From the NCBI RefSeq assembly GCF_000327385.1, contig NW_008709379.1:4103464-4167463 (forward strand): a DNA stretch of 64,000 bases, given 5' to 3'. A program made the translations under genes and the position numbers. The notes under the pieces are model-generated. The model saw nothing but the letters and a program-made list of their open reading frames with translations, did no database searches and was not told the DNA's origin. This document shows positions 14,501 to 26,993 of the stretch, piece by piece. This DNA comes from Lottia gigantea (Eukaryota > Mollusca > Gastropoda > Lottiidae). How positions within the stretch are numbered: position 1 is the stretch's first letter; the number at the start of each line of letters is the position of its first letter.

Positions 14501-17500
14501 TACGAAGTTGGTCTATTGCAATTACATGGATTAAGTACTTTTCTGCATCTCTAAATGCAAATATCCAAAAGTGCCTAGAGTTGACGAACTTTCTGATAGA
14601 AATTGGGGAGAATGGTACTTTAACGGACATGTCAAACTCAGGAATTTTATCTATACTGACATCTCATTAACCAACTTAAATTTGATACCACATTGTTAAA
14701 CGAATGTAATTTTTAAATATGCATGTTACATAGACATGTTGTATATCACTGGAAAGCTCAGAATCTCAGCATTATGAATTCGAAAGAATTATTGCTATAT
14801 CACTATTAGGCTACGAGATACAGCACTGCAAAGGTTCAAAATGGACCATTTTTAAACCCCTATAAAATCGAAAATGGTTGTCTGACCCCAAAGGTCAAAA
14901 GGTCATCAGATATTCAAGGTCACAATTTATCATCATAGTAAATATGAAGGTCACCAAAGGTCAAGGTCATGAGATATACGCCTTCAAACTTTGAAAAAAA
15001 ATATCCGGTCGTACAAAAAAGGCAAAACCGAAAATCAAAATTCTGTCCTCAACAAGTTTTAGATAAACGTTAATTCTATCATTTAACACCAAAATTGTTC
15101 AAATCGGATAATAAATAGCTCCAAAATAGCAAGTTTTGCATATTGAGGCAAACCAATATGGCGACCTATATGTTACTTTCGGTACGAATTTTTTTAGTTG
15201 TAACACTTTGTATTAGTGACACTAAGCTTATGCACATAACTCAATTTCACCGGGGGGGGCCACCGGAAGTACTAATATCGAAACCGGAAGTGATGAACAT
15301 TTTTTGACTATGCAGAATTATTTGCCCATACCGACGGTCTACGTCATAAAAATTTCAAATCGATCCGTCAAAAAGCAACCAAAATAGCATTTTTCGATTA
15401 ATTTCGACAAAAAAAAGTATCGAACGAATTTTGGAAAATCGAATATTTTCAACTGCTATCATATGTCCTTTGTACTAAGAATTATAATAAAGGAAACCCG
15501 AGAAAAATCGAACAATAAATACGTCCTCTACAGTCCATTTCCGGTTTTTTGCTATCTCCTTCCGGTTGTGCAGAACATTTTCGTTTTACATTTAATACGT
15601 GAATAGCCACGAGTTAGAAAACGTCATGAAGTCCGTTTTGTCGTACCTATTTCTGGTTCCGAGAAATAAGCTCCCTAGCTGACGAAAAAAAAAATAATTG
15701 TTACGAAAACAAAGCAGGGCGTTCGCTTTCGAACGCCCTGCAATTAAAACTAAAGGCACATTTGATAATTATTACATTTACATATACGTGTACATATATT
15801 GATGTGCTGGTCACAAGTATGTAATTGTATGTGCTGGTCACTGATATATTAATACATGTGTTGGATTCTGATATATAATTTGATGAGCTGGTCTGTGATA
15901 TATAGTTTGATGTGTTGGTCTGTGATAAATAATTTGATGTGATGGTCTGTGATAAATAATTTGATGTGATGGTCTGTGATATATAATTTGATGTGTTGGT
16001 CTGTGATAAATAATTAGATGTGATGGTCTTTGATAAATAATTTGATGTGTTGGTCTGTGATAAATAATTTGATGTGTTGGTCTGTGATATATAATTAGAT
16101 GTGCTGATCTGTGATATATAATTTGATGTGTTGATCTGTGATATATAATTAGATATGTTGGTCCCTAATATATAGTTTGATGTGTTGGTCCCTGATATAT
16201 AATTTGATGTGTTAGTCTGTGATATATAATTTGATGTGTTGGTCTTTGATATATAATTAGATGTGCTGATCTGTGATATATAATTTGATGTGTTGATCTG
16301 TGATATATAATTAGATGTGCTGATCTGTGTTATATAATTTGATGTGATGGTCTGTGATATATAATTAGATGTGCTGATCTGTGTTATATAATTTGATGTG
16401 TTGGTCTTTGATATATAATTAGATGTGCTGATCTGTGATATATAATTTGATGTGTTAGTCTGTGATATATAATTTGATGTGATGGTCTGTGATATATAAT
16501 TTGATGTGTTGGTCTGTGATAAATAAGTAGATGTTCTGGTCTGTGATATATAATTAGATGTGTTGATCTGTGATATATAATTAGATGTGCTGATCTGTGA
16601 TATATAATTTGATGTGATGGTCTGTGATATATAATTAGATGTTCTGGTCTGTGATATATAATTAGATGTTCTGGTCTGTGATATATAATTAGATGTGCTG
16701 GTCTGTGATATATAATTTGATGTGATGGTCTGTGATAAATAATTTTATGTGTTGGTCTGTGATAAATAATTAGATGTGTTGGTCTGAGATAAATAATTTG
16801 ATGTGTTGGTCTGTGATAAATAATTTGATGTGATGGTCTGTGATAAATAATTTTATGTGTTGGTCTGTGATAAATAATTAGATGTGTTGGTCTGAGATAA
16901 ATAATTTGATGAGCTGGTCTGTGATACATAATTTGATGTGTTGGTCTGTGATAAATAATTTTATGTGTTGGTCTGTGATAAATAATTAGATGTGTTGGTC
17001 TGAGATAAATAATTTGATGAGCTGGTCTGTGATACATAATTTGATGTGTTGGTCTGTGATAAATAGTTTGATGTGTTGGTCTGTGATAAATAATTTGATG
17101 TGATGGTCTGTGATAAATAGTTTGATGTGTTGGTCTGTGATAAATAATTTGATGTGTTGGTCTGTGATAAATAGTTTGATGTGTTGGTCTGTGATAAATA
17201 ATTAGATGTGATGGTCTGTGATATATAATTAGATGTGCTGATCTGTGATATATAATTAGATGTGCTGATCTGTGATATATAATTAGATGTGCTGGTCTGT
17301 GATGTATAATTAGATGTGCTGGTCTGTGATATATAATTAGATGTGTTGGTCTCATAGTTTCCCTTCAGCACATCACTTACCCACATTAAACTAAAATCAC
17401 AGATCAAGCATAAAAATAACCCATGAATGTAAAAAATTTGATATGATTTTTATTTAGTATTATTATTTAGAAGATTTCTGACTTAAAATATTTCAAATGA

Positions 17501-20500
17501 TAATTGATTAATGATCGGTATTATTCTGTCAATAATTGATGATAATGTGATAAATGATACCCAGCCCTAGTTCCTGAGATAGAATTTAATGTGTAAGGTC
17601 CCAGATAAATAATTAAATTTTATTTGCTGATCCAAGATAGATAGTTTGATATGTTGGACCCTGATATATAATTTGATTTGCTAATCCAAGCTATATTATT
17701 TGATGTGTTGAGATATAATATGTGCATGATGCAGATATATGATTTGATTTGCTGTAATGTGTTATAAAATCACACTAAAATCACATACATTTTTTTATAT
17801 TTTTCAGTTGGATTGAGTCATACGCAGGTAGTAGTAATATCAACATGTTCAGCTATTATTGGAACTTTTTTTTTTGTAGCAGCTATTATGAGAATAAGGT
17901 ATGTTCCTGTAATAACCATTGACTTCATGTTATTTATTAACAGCCTAAAAAACAAGCTACATTACGTTAATTCTTTCATATAACCATCTGTCAACTCTTC
18001 AAGACAACATATTTTATTCTGTCCATAATGTTATTGTGGGACTTTGCTATGGCAAAGTCCCAGTTTGTTATCGAAATGTCAATTCTTTTTTTTTTTTTTT
18101 TTTTTTTTTTTTTCGATTTTTACACACCTTCCTGAGCTTAGACTACAATAGTTGCAGCAACCTTACAACGTTCACGAACCTAATATATAGGCGACGATGT
18201 GCATAAATATATTTTGGATCTTTTTTGCAAAACCGGAAGTGCCACAGTTCAATATGTGCAAGAATAGATAATCGGCTCTAGAAGTCGTATTTGTGGGTCG
18301 ATTTTCTTTGGGTTTGCATTTTTGGAATCTACTGTTAAAATCCGAAAGAATAGCCGTTTCAAAATTTCAAAATTCGAAAATTTGTCGCAGACATTTTTTT
18401 TGCCAAATTTTGAATTTTTTTATTTTTTTTGCTTTTTGTCTGATTAATCTGAAAAAAATTGAGCAAAGACAGTTTAAGAAAGTAAACAAATTTTCAATTT
18501 CACTTCCGGTTTAAACAGGAAATCGATGTTCACTTCCGGTTGAATATCTTCCGGTGTAATTTGTATAGGACAAAAAATTTTATGCTGATAGGTAGACAAA
18601 GTTATGACAAAAAAACGAAGAAAAAAAAATCCGGAACAGAAGTGAAACTTTGGCCGCCATTTTGATTTTTCTGAAATGATTCGATTTTTATTCGGACATA
18701 ATGGCTCATCCGATTTAAATGATTTTGGTGTCAAATGAAAGAAGAAAAAAAAAAAACATGACATTAGGAAGCCGTTTTTCGATTCTCAATTTTGCTTTTT
18801 TGCAACATCCGGTTGAATTTTTTCAAAGTTTGAAGGGTCATATCTCGTGATCTTGAACTTTGATGACCTTGACCTTTATAAGGTCAAAGGTCATTGACCT
18901 TAGCTATCAGTTAATACTTTGACATTTGACCTCCGACATGTACTTCCGGTTTTATAGCTTTCCGAAAACAGCCAAATTGGCAACTTTGGACTGCTCTAAC
19001 ACGTGACCTAATTAACCTAGAGGGTTAATTTTTTCGGATTCTTAATGTGCTTTTCATGCTCATTCAAGTGAATTATAACAATCGTTTTTTAAAGCAAAAT
19101 TGAAATTCGTGAATTTTTCAAATTTGAGTTTTTTTTTTTACAATATTTCTGTTTCTTTGAGCTTGGTGTGTATATATCTTATGACCTATTTTATGTAGAA
19201 CATTGAAACTTGGAACACAACAAGACAATTTGAATATGAATTAACCTATGTCAAAAAAGTTGAGGTGGGCGTGGCACATCCGGGTGGAATTACTAATTGT
19301 TTACATTTTGGGAAAGGGGCATAACTCGCATAGGATACATTTGTTCAAAAAGGAACTTTGCACACAATTACCTCATTAATTTGGCCAGTTTGTGTTAATA
19401 GGTCAATTGTTTCAGCTTTATAGTTCCAAAAAAGGAACGGGTTTTGAAATTTCCATATTTTCAATTTTCTATTTTGACCTTTATTGACTCTTGTTGACCT
19501 ATATCTTTTGACCTGTATGATGTAGAAGCTTTAAATTTGGGATACTACATAACATTCAGAATATCAATTAACCTATGCAAAAGAAATTAAGGTGGGTGTA
19601 GCACATCCGGGTTAAATTACTCATTATTGACAATTTTGACAAGGGACTTAACTCGCAACGTATACATTTGTTCAAAATGGAACTTTGCATACAATTACTT
19701 CATCCGTTGAGCCACGTTGTCTTAGAAGTTCGATTGTTTCAGCTTTATAGTTCAAAAAAAGGAACAGGTTTTAAAAATTCAAAATTTTCAATTTTTGACC
19801 TTGACCTTTTTTGACCCTGATTTTTGTAGGATCAAAGGTCATTCAAATTGGTTATCTATTTATACTTTTATATTTGCTGTCCTATCTCAACTTCCGGTTT
19901 TATAGCCGTATATATTTAAAAATTTTGATGACTTGTATCTCGTAACGTTGACCTTTGTTGACCCTCTCCCTTTCAATGTTAAATGTCATTGACCTTGGCT
20001 ATCTTCTGATACTTTCATTTGTGAGGTCTGTCTTCTTCCGTTTTAACAATCTTCCAAAGAATTCTTCTCAACTTTAGACTGCTCTTGCACGTGACGTAAT
20101 TATCGTAGAAGGTTGATTTTTTCAGAGTCTTTTGCAATTTGCTACATTTGCAAAGTCCCACTCTGTGCCACGTGTGGCTCTAGTTGTTTTTACAATTTGT
20201 ACTGCTTATCCACTTACATTATCTCTTGTTACCCCTTTACCTGCCTTAAGCAAATTACACCAGGACAAAAGCTTACTTTAAACTGCTTCTTTAGAATTGT
20301 CTACTTAATTTCTCTTTTGGCACCAGGTTGAAACCAGGGACAAAGAGGTTAAAATTTTCTTTTATTTTTATGTTGTTTGATATGCTAGTAAATTAATAAG
20401 ATTTTCTTCTATGTAACCAAGCAGAAGTGAAGAAACCTTCCTATTACATTTTACTGAAAATAGTAGTCCAACGTTAAAATTTTTTGATCTAAGGAGTTTT

Positions 20501-23500
20501 CTATGTCTTACTGGTATTATTGCTTTTAAAAGAAAATTGAAAAGAATCTCTGATATTTAAATCAATGTTCAACAGGAAAGGGAAAAAAATGTATATGTTT
20601 CACTAGGAATGTCACTTCTGGATACATATTGCATCTTCTATTGATCATTTTCAAGTTATCTGTACCTATTCATAACTGCTTTAAGATGAATGGGGAGGAA
20701 AGATAACTTATTCAAGTCACAAGACTCGTCATCATTATCCTAATCTTATCATGCAAATTGTATAATAACATCACTCTCAAATCTTTTATCTGAAGGTCTC
20801 AATGATCCTCAACAAGGTTATGGAATGGTTGTATTTGATTTATCAGTCCATCTAAACATTTGAATTGTTAACATGCTCCTCCAGCTGTAAATCATCAAGT
20901 CTTAAATGACTGCTTATAGTAATAAAGATCTGTACTTAACACAATGAATGTTTGATCAGAATGAGTTGAAATTATAGTAATTTCAATGCCATTATGGAAA
21001 TGAATTTTTACTAGCCCAGTCCAGCTGATATTTCTGCTGGTGAGGATTTTCTGCAACCCAACTTTATCCCATTCAAGTCCGTTTTAAATGAAATTAAAAA
21101 ATACTACCTTCAAATTATTGAAATTGTTAAAAACCAATTTATATTTTCAGGAATTATGTAAAAAGAGTTCAAGCTGAACAGAATGTTCAACGAAGAGAAA
21201 CATTTCGTAGTTGTAATTTTACATTAGCTAATAATAATAGTCCTTCAAGAGATTCCAATAAGCCAAGTCCAAAGGTAGGTACTGGACAGTTTCACCTGAA
21301 CCATGTTATAGGTAGAAGAAAAGCCACTCAGTTTTCAGTAAAATCATTTGAAATGGTTTTGGGTCTAAGAACAATAGATAAAGAGAGGCACTTTCACCTT
21401 CAGACCATAGTAGAAACATTTACTTTTGGTCCTGGATAAAATATATAGATTACAAGCTTGATTAGATTTTGATTAACTTTGTATGCTCATAGTTACTCAT
21501 TAATCATTCAAAGATATTGCCAAATACTGAATCAAATTGATTGTTTTATGGCATATACTTGTTGGAAACTGATCATTTGTTTTAATTTGAGCCCTTTAAA
21601 ATATGCTATTGTTATTTATATACCATCTCTTATTTCAGGATAGCTACACAGTTCGAATGCCTAAAGCAAACAGCTCTGGTAAAATTAGTTCTAATGGTTC
21701 CCGAACTTTACCTGATACTAAACCACTTTTAACCGTTAATCCTGTTCCTAAACAACCTACCATACCATCCAAACTTTCAGATAATTCCTTAATGTATATT
21801 GATGAAGATGCAAAAACGGTAATCTATTTTATTATTGAAGCATGTTACACTCTGTCTTCAATAGAGTGAAAAAATACTTCTTATTCATTGCTCTGATTTG
21901 CATCCAGCAGAAAATTGTGAGCACAAGCAGAAATGTACACATGACTACCAATATCCTGGAAGCTAATGAGAACATTTAAATGTCCTACAAATGAAGTGGA
22001 GTGGATATGATTACTGTTAGTCATTTTCTCAGTTAAGTATGATATTGCAAGGTGAACATACAAATTACAATATTGAGAGGTCATAATGTTCAATGTCATA
22101 AGGTATAACATTACTATTCAATTTCTGCTGTTTTCAACCACATATCCCTTGTGAATAGAAAGTAAAGTGTAATTTTTATTGCCAGTTGTTACAAGTGTTG
22201 AAATGAAGAAATATCATGATTAAGGTTCATGATGGTTGTTAATCTTTAGGGATTTGATTACCTAATGGCATGTAAATGTGTTTGAAAAGAGTATTTCTGA
22301 TACACTTTACACACATATTTCTTTATAACTCTTTATATAAACACCTACTTGATAACATTATGTTCTTTATCATTGTATATAAACACACACACTTTCTTGA
22401 TAACATTATGTCCTTTACTACTCTATATACAAACCTTTCTTTATAACTCCATGTTCTTTATTGCTCTACAAACACATCCCTTTCTTTATAACTTTATCTT
22501 TATTACTTGGGAGCCGCAGTGGCTCAGTGAGTAGGACGTAATACTCTGTTCATTTCATTTTCATTTTTTCTTTATTACTTTATATAAACACAACTTTCTT
22601 TATAACCTTATTTTCTTTATTACTCTATATAAACACATATTTCTTAATAACCTTATTTTCTTTATTACTCTATATAAACACATATTTCTTAATAACCTTA
22701 TTTTCTTTATTACTCTATATAAACACACATTTCTTTATAACCTTATTTTCTTTATTACTCTGTGTAAACACAACTTTCTTTATAACCTTATTTTCTTTAT
22801 TACTCTATATAAACACACATTTCTTAATAACCTTATTTTCTTTATTACTCTATATAAACACACATTTCTTTATAACCTTATCTTCTTTATTACTCTGTAT
22901 AAACACACATTTCTTTATAACCTTATTTTCTTTATTACTCTGTGTAAACACACATTTCTTAATAACCTTCTTTTCTTTATTACTCTATATAAACACACAT
23001 TACTTTATAACCTTATCTTCTTTATTACTCTATATCAACACACATTTCTTAATAACCTTATCTTCTTTATTACTCTGTATAAACAAACATTACTTTATAA
23101 CCTTATTTTCTTTATTACTCTATATAAACACACATTTCTCTATAACCTTATCTTCTTTATTACTTTATGTAGACATACATTTCTTTATAACGTTATGTGT
23201 AAAAGTCAAATACAATGCTTACATGTACACTTTTCTGAAAGTCAAATTGGATATTTCCCTGAATACGGAGAAGTAAATAAATACCAGAATTAATATTGCC
23301 ACTAGCAATGCAGCTCAACAGGATAAAAATAATTGTATTTTGTAATGATTGATAAGAGTTTTTGCGAAATGAAGATCTTTTTTTTGTCAGATTTTCACGC
23401 TTGCATGATTAAACCTGAGAATATTTCATTTTGTCCAATAGATTAAGATATTTCTGGAAATGTCTGGGTAAAAAGCAATAATTATATTATTTGAATAGAT

Positions 23501-26500
23501 GCACCCTGTGGCATTTTAGATGAAAGTTTTCAACTTCATTTAATCGTGACTAGTATTATTCAGACTGACTTTTTCAGTTGGTAGAAAAATTCTATCAGAT
23601 AATTATTACCAGCTCCCAATACTGTTGTAGGAAATTACATTTTCTAGACTTCATTGTTCAAATCTGAAGTGAAGTGTTGCTATTTGACAGTTTATCAAAC
23701 AAGTTCACGAAAGTTATTAAACCTGTCTTTAAGAGATTAGTATGGTTTTTATATATACTAAAAAAAACAAGTAGTGTCAGATTCAATGACAACATTATTC
23801 ACTATCCATGTAAACTGTAATGTAAGAGTAATATTATTTTCTATTATAGTTCCGTACATATCTTGCATGTGATATAATGATATTCAAATAACTTTCCTTT
23901 GTTAGAATACTTCATAAGCTTACCCTAGGATAAAAATACAGCTAAAAACCAGATTGTCTAATTTTGTGGTTGTCTGTTTTGATCATGATAGGATATACTG
24001 AGATATTTTAGCTCTAATAAAGATGATTAGTTTTTCTCTATAATAAATGTCAAGAAGACAGTACTTATCGGAATGATCCTTCTTATGACTTTACTTGTCT
24101 CTTATCATTTGACTAATAACTCAATATAATTAGGTGTTATTAGTAAGGTGTGGGTTGTTTGGTGCATGTCTGTATATTCCGGTTGTTGTGATGATAGAAC
24201 TCTACCATACTCTTTCTCTGGCATAAACAAACCAGCTGTTTTCATTACTTAGTTCTGATTATATATTCCACCTTTGTTTGATAACCTAGTTTCTGATGGT
24301 ATTATTAGGGAATGGAATGAGGCAGTGAGTTAGTTGCTTGATCCCTAACGTAAGACTCTGTATTTAATCCAGGGATAGGCTATTTCAACCTTCAGATTGA
24401 ACATCTTACAGATTGTGCACCCGTTGTTGAAAACCGAAGTAGATCAGATTAATGCTGCTGTCTTGGAAAAATTTCCCTTCATTGCACTCTGCTTGACATT
24501 GTCTGTCTTCATTATCCCAATCAGGTGCTACCGTACTTTAAGTCTAGTTATATATTGCACTCTGGAGATCAGATTGATCTGATCTTCGTTCCGGAAATGT
24601 CTGATCTGAATTTCTAAGAAAATAACCTATATTGGCTTTATTTGTCAGTGATGGGCTCAATTGTGTTTGATTTCTTTCTTAAAATTGGTATTTAATATGT
24701 TACATGTTCTTACATGTCTGACTAAATATTTAAAGTCAACAGTATCAGTGATGCTGATTACATCAGCCAGCATGGGACAATCCTTGTGCTGACAAATAAA
24801 AGTAATTTTTATACATGTATATAAATGATTTTCATATAACAAAAAAGTAAATGGTACAAATTTTCTCTCATTATACAACTGAAAATAAAAAAACCAAGTA
24901 GGCTACTAATGATCCAAACAACACATTAAGAAACATTAGAAACACTCAGCTAATGAACTTTTCACATGAGGAAGTTTATCAATCATAAGTGAAAATCAGA
25001 AATGCTTGTTCTAGAGAAATGTGACCTGAGATGAAATTGAGTCTCTAGAATCTAACAGAATAATGTCAACAATACTTGAAATCATAATTTCTATAGATTT
25101 GTCATAACATTTTGTCAAGTGACATTCTCGAAAGCTAATTGAAAGAAATGTGACAACAGGAGGGTCATGATTAATAGACTTACATCTTCTTCACATTAAT
25201 TGTCTTTGCTTTTAGCATCTTTAGGCTTCATTAGTTATATAATAAGTTCAAGAGAATATTATTAATGATGAATAAAGTTTTCAAGATAAAAGTCTTTGAA
25301 GTAAGGAATATGTCACATCAAACCAATACCTATATAGAATATTCTTCCTCTTATCTTTCCAACCTACTAATTAACATGTCATGATTTGATATTCCAGTCT
25401 ATACTATTCTATTTCAATTGATTGCTATTTCATTGACTGTCACTTTATTCTCAAAGGATCCCTCCAGACAGAGGTTTATAATACAATCAGCCTCGTTAAA
25501 TCGGAAAACCCTGATTTTGGCACGCTTTTCATTGGGAACAGGATATTAATTATGTAAAATTCACCCATTAATCTGATGAATATATTCAAGTTTCCGTTTC
25601 GGTATTGCTGTGACTGGTAACCTATTAGCAAATTGTATAGTAATTGGTATTCGTTGGGTCACTTTAAAATTGTATTGTGGATTAGCAGCATCACTGATGT
25701 GATCACTCAGCAAGCCAATTGAATTTTATATTATATCATGAATGTAAAAAACACTTTTTGTAAAAACTTTTCTGTTGTTAAAATAAATTCGGCCTTATTG
25801 GGTGACAAATCTATGATAAGATATGTCATATCAATGATCAACAAGTTGTTGCATTTGTAAAGTAAGATACTCTTTATCAAGATTGTCAAATAGTACAGTT
25901 GAATCAATATTTTTTGTGAATGTGAGCTATTTTTGTGTAATTTTCCATACCAAACCCATACAGCCATATATTCATATTTCAAAATCATTCATGTTACACA
26001 GGTGCCATTTTGGTTCTTTAAGATGACTGTATAAATAAATAAAAGGCATTTTTTTATATGAATAGATTGTTTATTTTCTATTTGTAGATAAAAACGCCTG
26101 AAACTGAAGAAAACCCATCACCAGTAGTTGAGATTCAGCCAGTGAACCCAGAACAACCACCAGTAACGAAAGCAACACTTACCAAAAATGACTCAAATAA
26201 AAGCTTTAAATTAGAAACAACTCGGGGCTGGACATTTGACCAGGAAATAACAGAGGCTGGGCATCAGGGACTCATCAGAGCAAATTCCAGTTTTGATGAT
26301 AGCCGATCATTAAGTCGTGGGAATTCCACTCACATGTCAAGTGAGGAACAACAAAATAATTTAAATAGTGTTTGTGATAAAATGACAGCTCAGACTAGAT
26401 CAATGGATGGCAATGATGTGAAATTACTACCATTCAATAATTTTACAGCAATAGCAGAAGAGTTGCCGTCACCTCAACCTGTAGAATATTCTAATTTTGG

Positions 26501-26993
26501 ATTGACTCAATCAGACGACAATATTTCCTCTAATGGAATACATGATTATTCTTACAGCAATCAAGTGGAATATCATTCAAATTCTAGGTCATCACGAGGC
26601 AATAATAGTTCTGGAAATAGTGTGGAGACAACTAGTCCTGGAAGTTTTCAGGAAAATAAAATTGGCATCAATGATTCTGTGAACATCGCCCCAAATAGCC
26701 AGCAAACAGACACCATATCCAGTGTAAAGCATTCCAACAATTCAATTATTCCTAACGACAATTCTACAGACTGTGTTACAGCAGACAACAAGTCAGCAAA
26801 CATCAGTGCAGACAACTCAGCAAACATTTCTAGTGCAAATGAACAAACTAGTCCACTTATGGACAACTTAACCACACCAGAAACTCAATCATCATCTAGT
26901 CATAATCCTGATTCCAATACTAATCCTAAACATAAACGTTCCTTACAAAGACTTTTATCTTTTGATGAAGATGAAAAAACAACATTTTTATAG
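8534..26993 (+). CDS. Single-pass type I membrane protein, not recognised
   Basis: Five coding exons: 8499-9053 (ATG at 8534), 17808-17898, 21151-21274, 21639-21818 and 26088-26993, stop TAG. Intron phases are 1, 2, 0, 0; product 606 aa. Residues 1-27 look like a signal peptide (MNITPSVFWILTLFVSAFSG). The ectodomain has about 150 residues with several N-glycosylation sites (NLT, NKS, NNT) and few cysteines. Exon 2 encodes the membrane span (VVVISTCSAIIGTFFFVAAI) followed by a basic stop-transfer stretch. The cytoplasmic tail of about 400 residues is Ser/Asn/Thr-rich and probably disordered, with one denser motif, GWTFDQEITEAGHQGLI, at the start of the last exon. I do not recognise a family and assign no function. 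The start is uncertain: the first exon has an acceptor just upstream (8498) and its frame is open back to it, but the hydrophobic leader right after this ATG favours it. Confidence 0.85.
9107..9635. mobile_element. MITE-like element with ~45-bp terminal inverted repeats
   Basis: The left end (gtagctagctatt, then aaacatctgtct, tattccaacctctg) reappears as its reverse complement at about 9,570-9,633 (cagaggctggaatagacaga, tgtttt, tagctagc). The inverted arms are about 45 bp with a few differences. The interior of about 430 bp has no coding potential. It begins within about 60 bp of the first-exon donor. A target-site duplication cannot be separated from the AGTAGCTAGC-like ends. Confidence 0.8.
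11200..11565. repeat. 39-bp tandem repeat
   Basis: Copies of a unit near 39 bp built on gttgatatggttgtattt and ggttgactaattggttag, with variable ends (accagtcat versions at the first and last copies). About eight degenerate copies, within the first intron of the membrane-protein gene. Confidence 0.85.
14800..15745 (+). mobile_element. Hairpin-ended element, copy 1
   Basis: Contains aaggtcaaggtcatgagata, ttcaaactttgaaaaaaa, tccggtcg and caccaaaattgttcaaatcg. The same segments occur in reverse complement and in collinear order at about 18,690-18,880, so the two are members of one family in opposite orientation. It ends in a perfect hairpin: arms GCAGGGCGTTCG (15714-15725) and CGAACGCCCTGC (15730-15741) around a 4-nt loop. 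The left boundary is approximate. No ORF of note; non-autonomous. Confidence 0.7.
15850..17345. repeat. 27-bp minisatellite, ~55 copies
   Basis: Head-to-tail copies of a 27-bp unit (gtgatatataatttgatgtg plus ttggtct) with scattered substitutions (ttagatg, gctgatct, gataaataa). Because 27 is a multiple of three, long open frames appear on the minus strand (16384-17355, a 9-residue repeat). They are a by-product of the period rather than genes. Decayed relatives continue to about 17,740. Lies just upstream of the acceptor of the transmembrane-encoding exon. Confidence 0.95.
18036..20161 (-). mobile_element. Hairpin-ended element, copy 2, with 12-bp perfect TIRs
   Basis: Bounded by GTGGGACTTTGC (18036-18047) and its exact reverse complement GCAAAGTCCCAC (20150-20161), giving 2,126 bp. 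The left end is also a hairpin: 11-bp arms (tgggactttgc / gcaaagtccca) around a 4-nt loop, 18037-18062. The interior has an imperfect tandem duplication of about 327 bp (about 19,160-19,800; compare cacatccggg at about 19,277 and 19,603) and repeated ttgaccttgacctt tracts. It shares collinear segments in inverse orientation with the element at 14,800-15,745. No transposase is visible. It sits in intron 2 of the membrane-protein gene. Confidence 0.75.
22330..23200. repeat. 45-bp tandem repeat
   Basis: About nineteen copies of a 45-bp unit containing tttctttataacctta, ttttctttattactc and tatataaacacacat. The array is interrupted at about 22,505-22,560 by a tRNA-like SINE head. It lies in the last intron of the membrane-protein gene. 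Confidence 0.92.
22507..22560 (+). mobile_element. tRNA-derived SINE head fragment
   Basis: gggagccgcagtggctcagt followed by gagtaggacgtaatactctg has a good Pol III A box (TGGCTCAGTGA). It interrupts the 45-bp array with unrelated sequence. Only the 5' part is present and no B box is seen, so this is a truncated copy or a chance tRNA-like match. Confidence 0.4.
23205..26087. other. 3' part of last intron of the membrane-protein gene
   Basis: No exon or conserved element apart from the SINE-like sequence at about 24,300-24,520. Ends at acceptor tatttgtag, 26087. Confidence 0.6.
24300..24520 (+). mobile_element. SINE-like dispersed repeat
   Basis: The head (gaggcagtgagttagttgct, then gtaagactctgt) resembles the tRNA-like fragment at 22,507. 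The tail (ctgtcttggaaaaatttccc, ttcattgcactctgc) matches about 55 bp at 51,993-52,050 inside SMG8 intron 14 (ctgtcttggaaaaatatccc, ttccttgcacactgc). Two unlinked copies of the same tail support a dispersed short element. The B-box position (atttaatccagg) is degenerate. Confidence 0.5.

Larger units (their letters stand above)
9054..17807. other. 8.8-kb first intron of the membrane-protein gene
   Basis: Bounded by donor GTATGT at 9054 and acceptor ttttcag ending at 17807. It contains an inverted-repeat element (about 9,107-9,635), a 39-bp repeat (11,200-11,560), one member of a hairpin-ended element family (about 14,800-15,745) and a 27-bp minisatellite (15,850-17,345). A second strong donor (ATT followed by GTAAGT, 9104) lies 50 bp beyond the chosen one, still in frame, but none of the downstream exons matches its phase. 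No further exon could be supported. Confidence 0.75.

Noticed and set aside
14383-14670. Overlapping plus- and minus-strand frames of 78-95 codons
   Set aside because: No start, splice or homology support. Possibly old repeat sequence, but nothing identifiable.
16384-17355. 323-residue minus-strand open frame with nine-residue HLIIYHRPT-like repeats
   Set aside because: Period 27 is a multiple of three, so any stop-free frame of the minisatellite stays open. The frame drifts with the repeat, and there is no start context or splice evidence.
22330-23200. Short Leu/Phe/Thr-rich frames in the 45-bp array
   Set aside because: By-products of a 45-bp period divisible by three.
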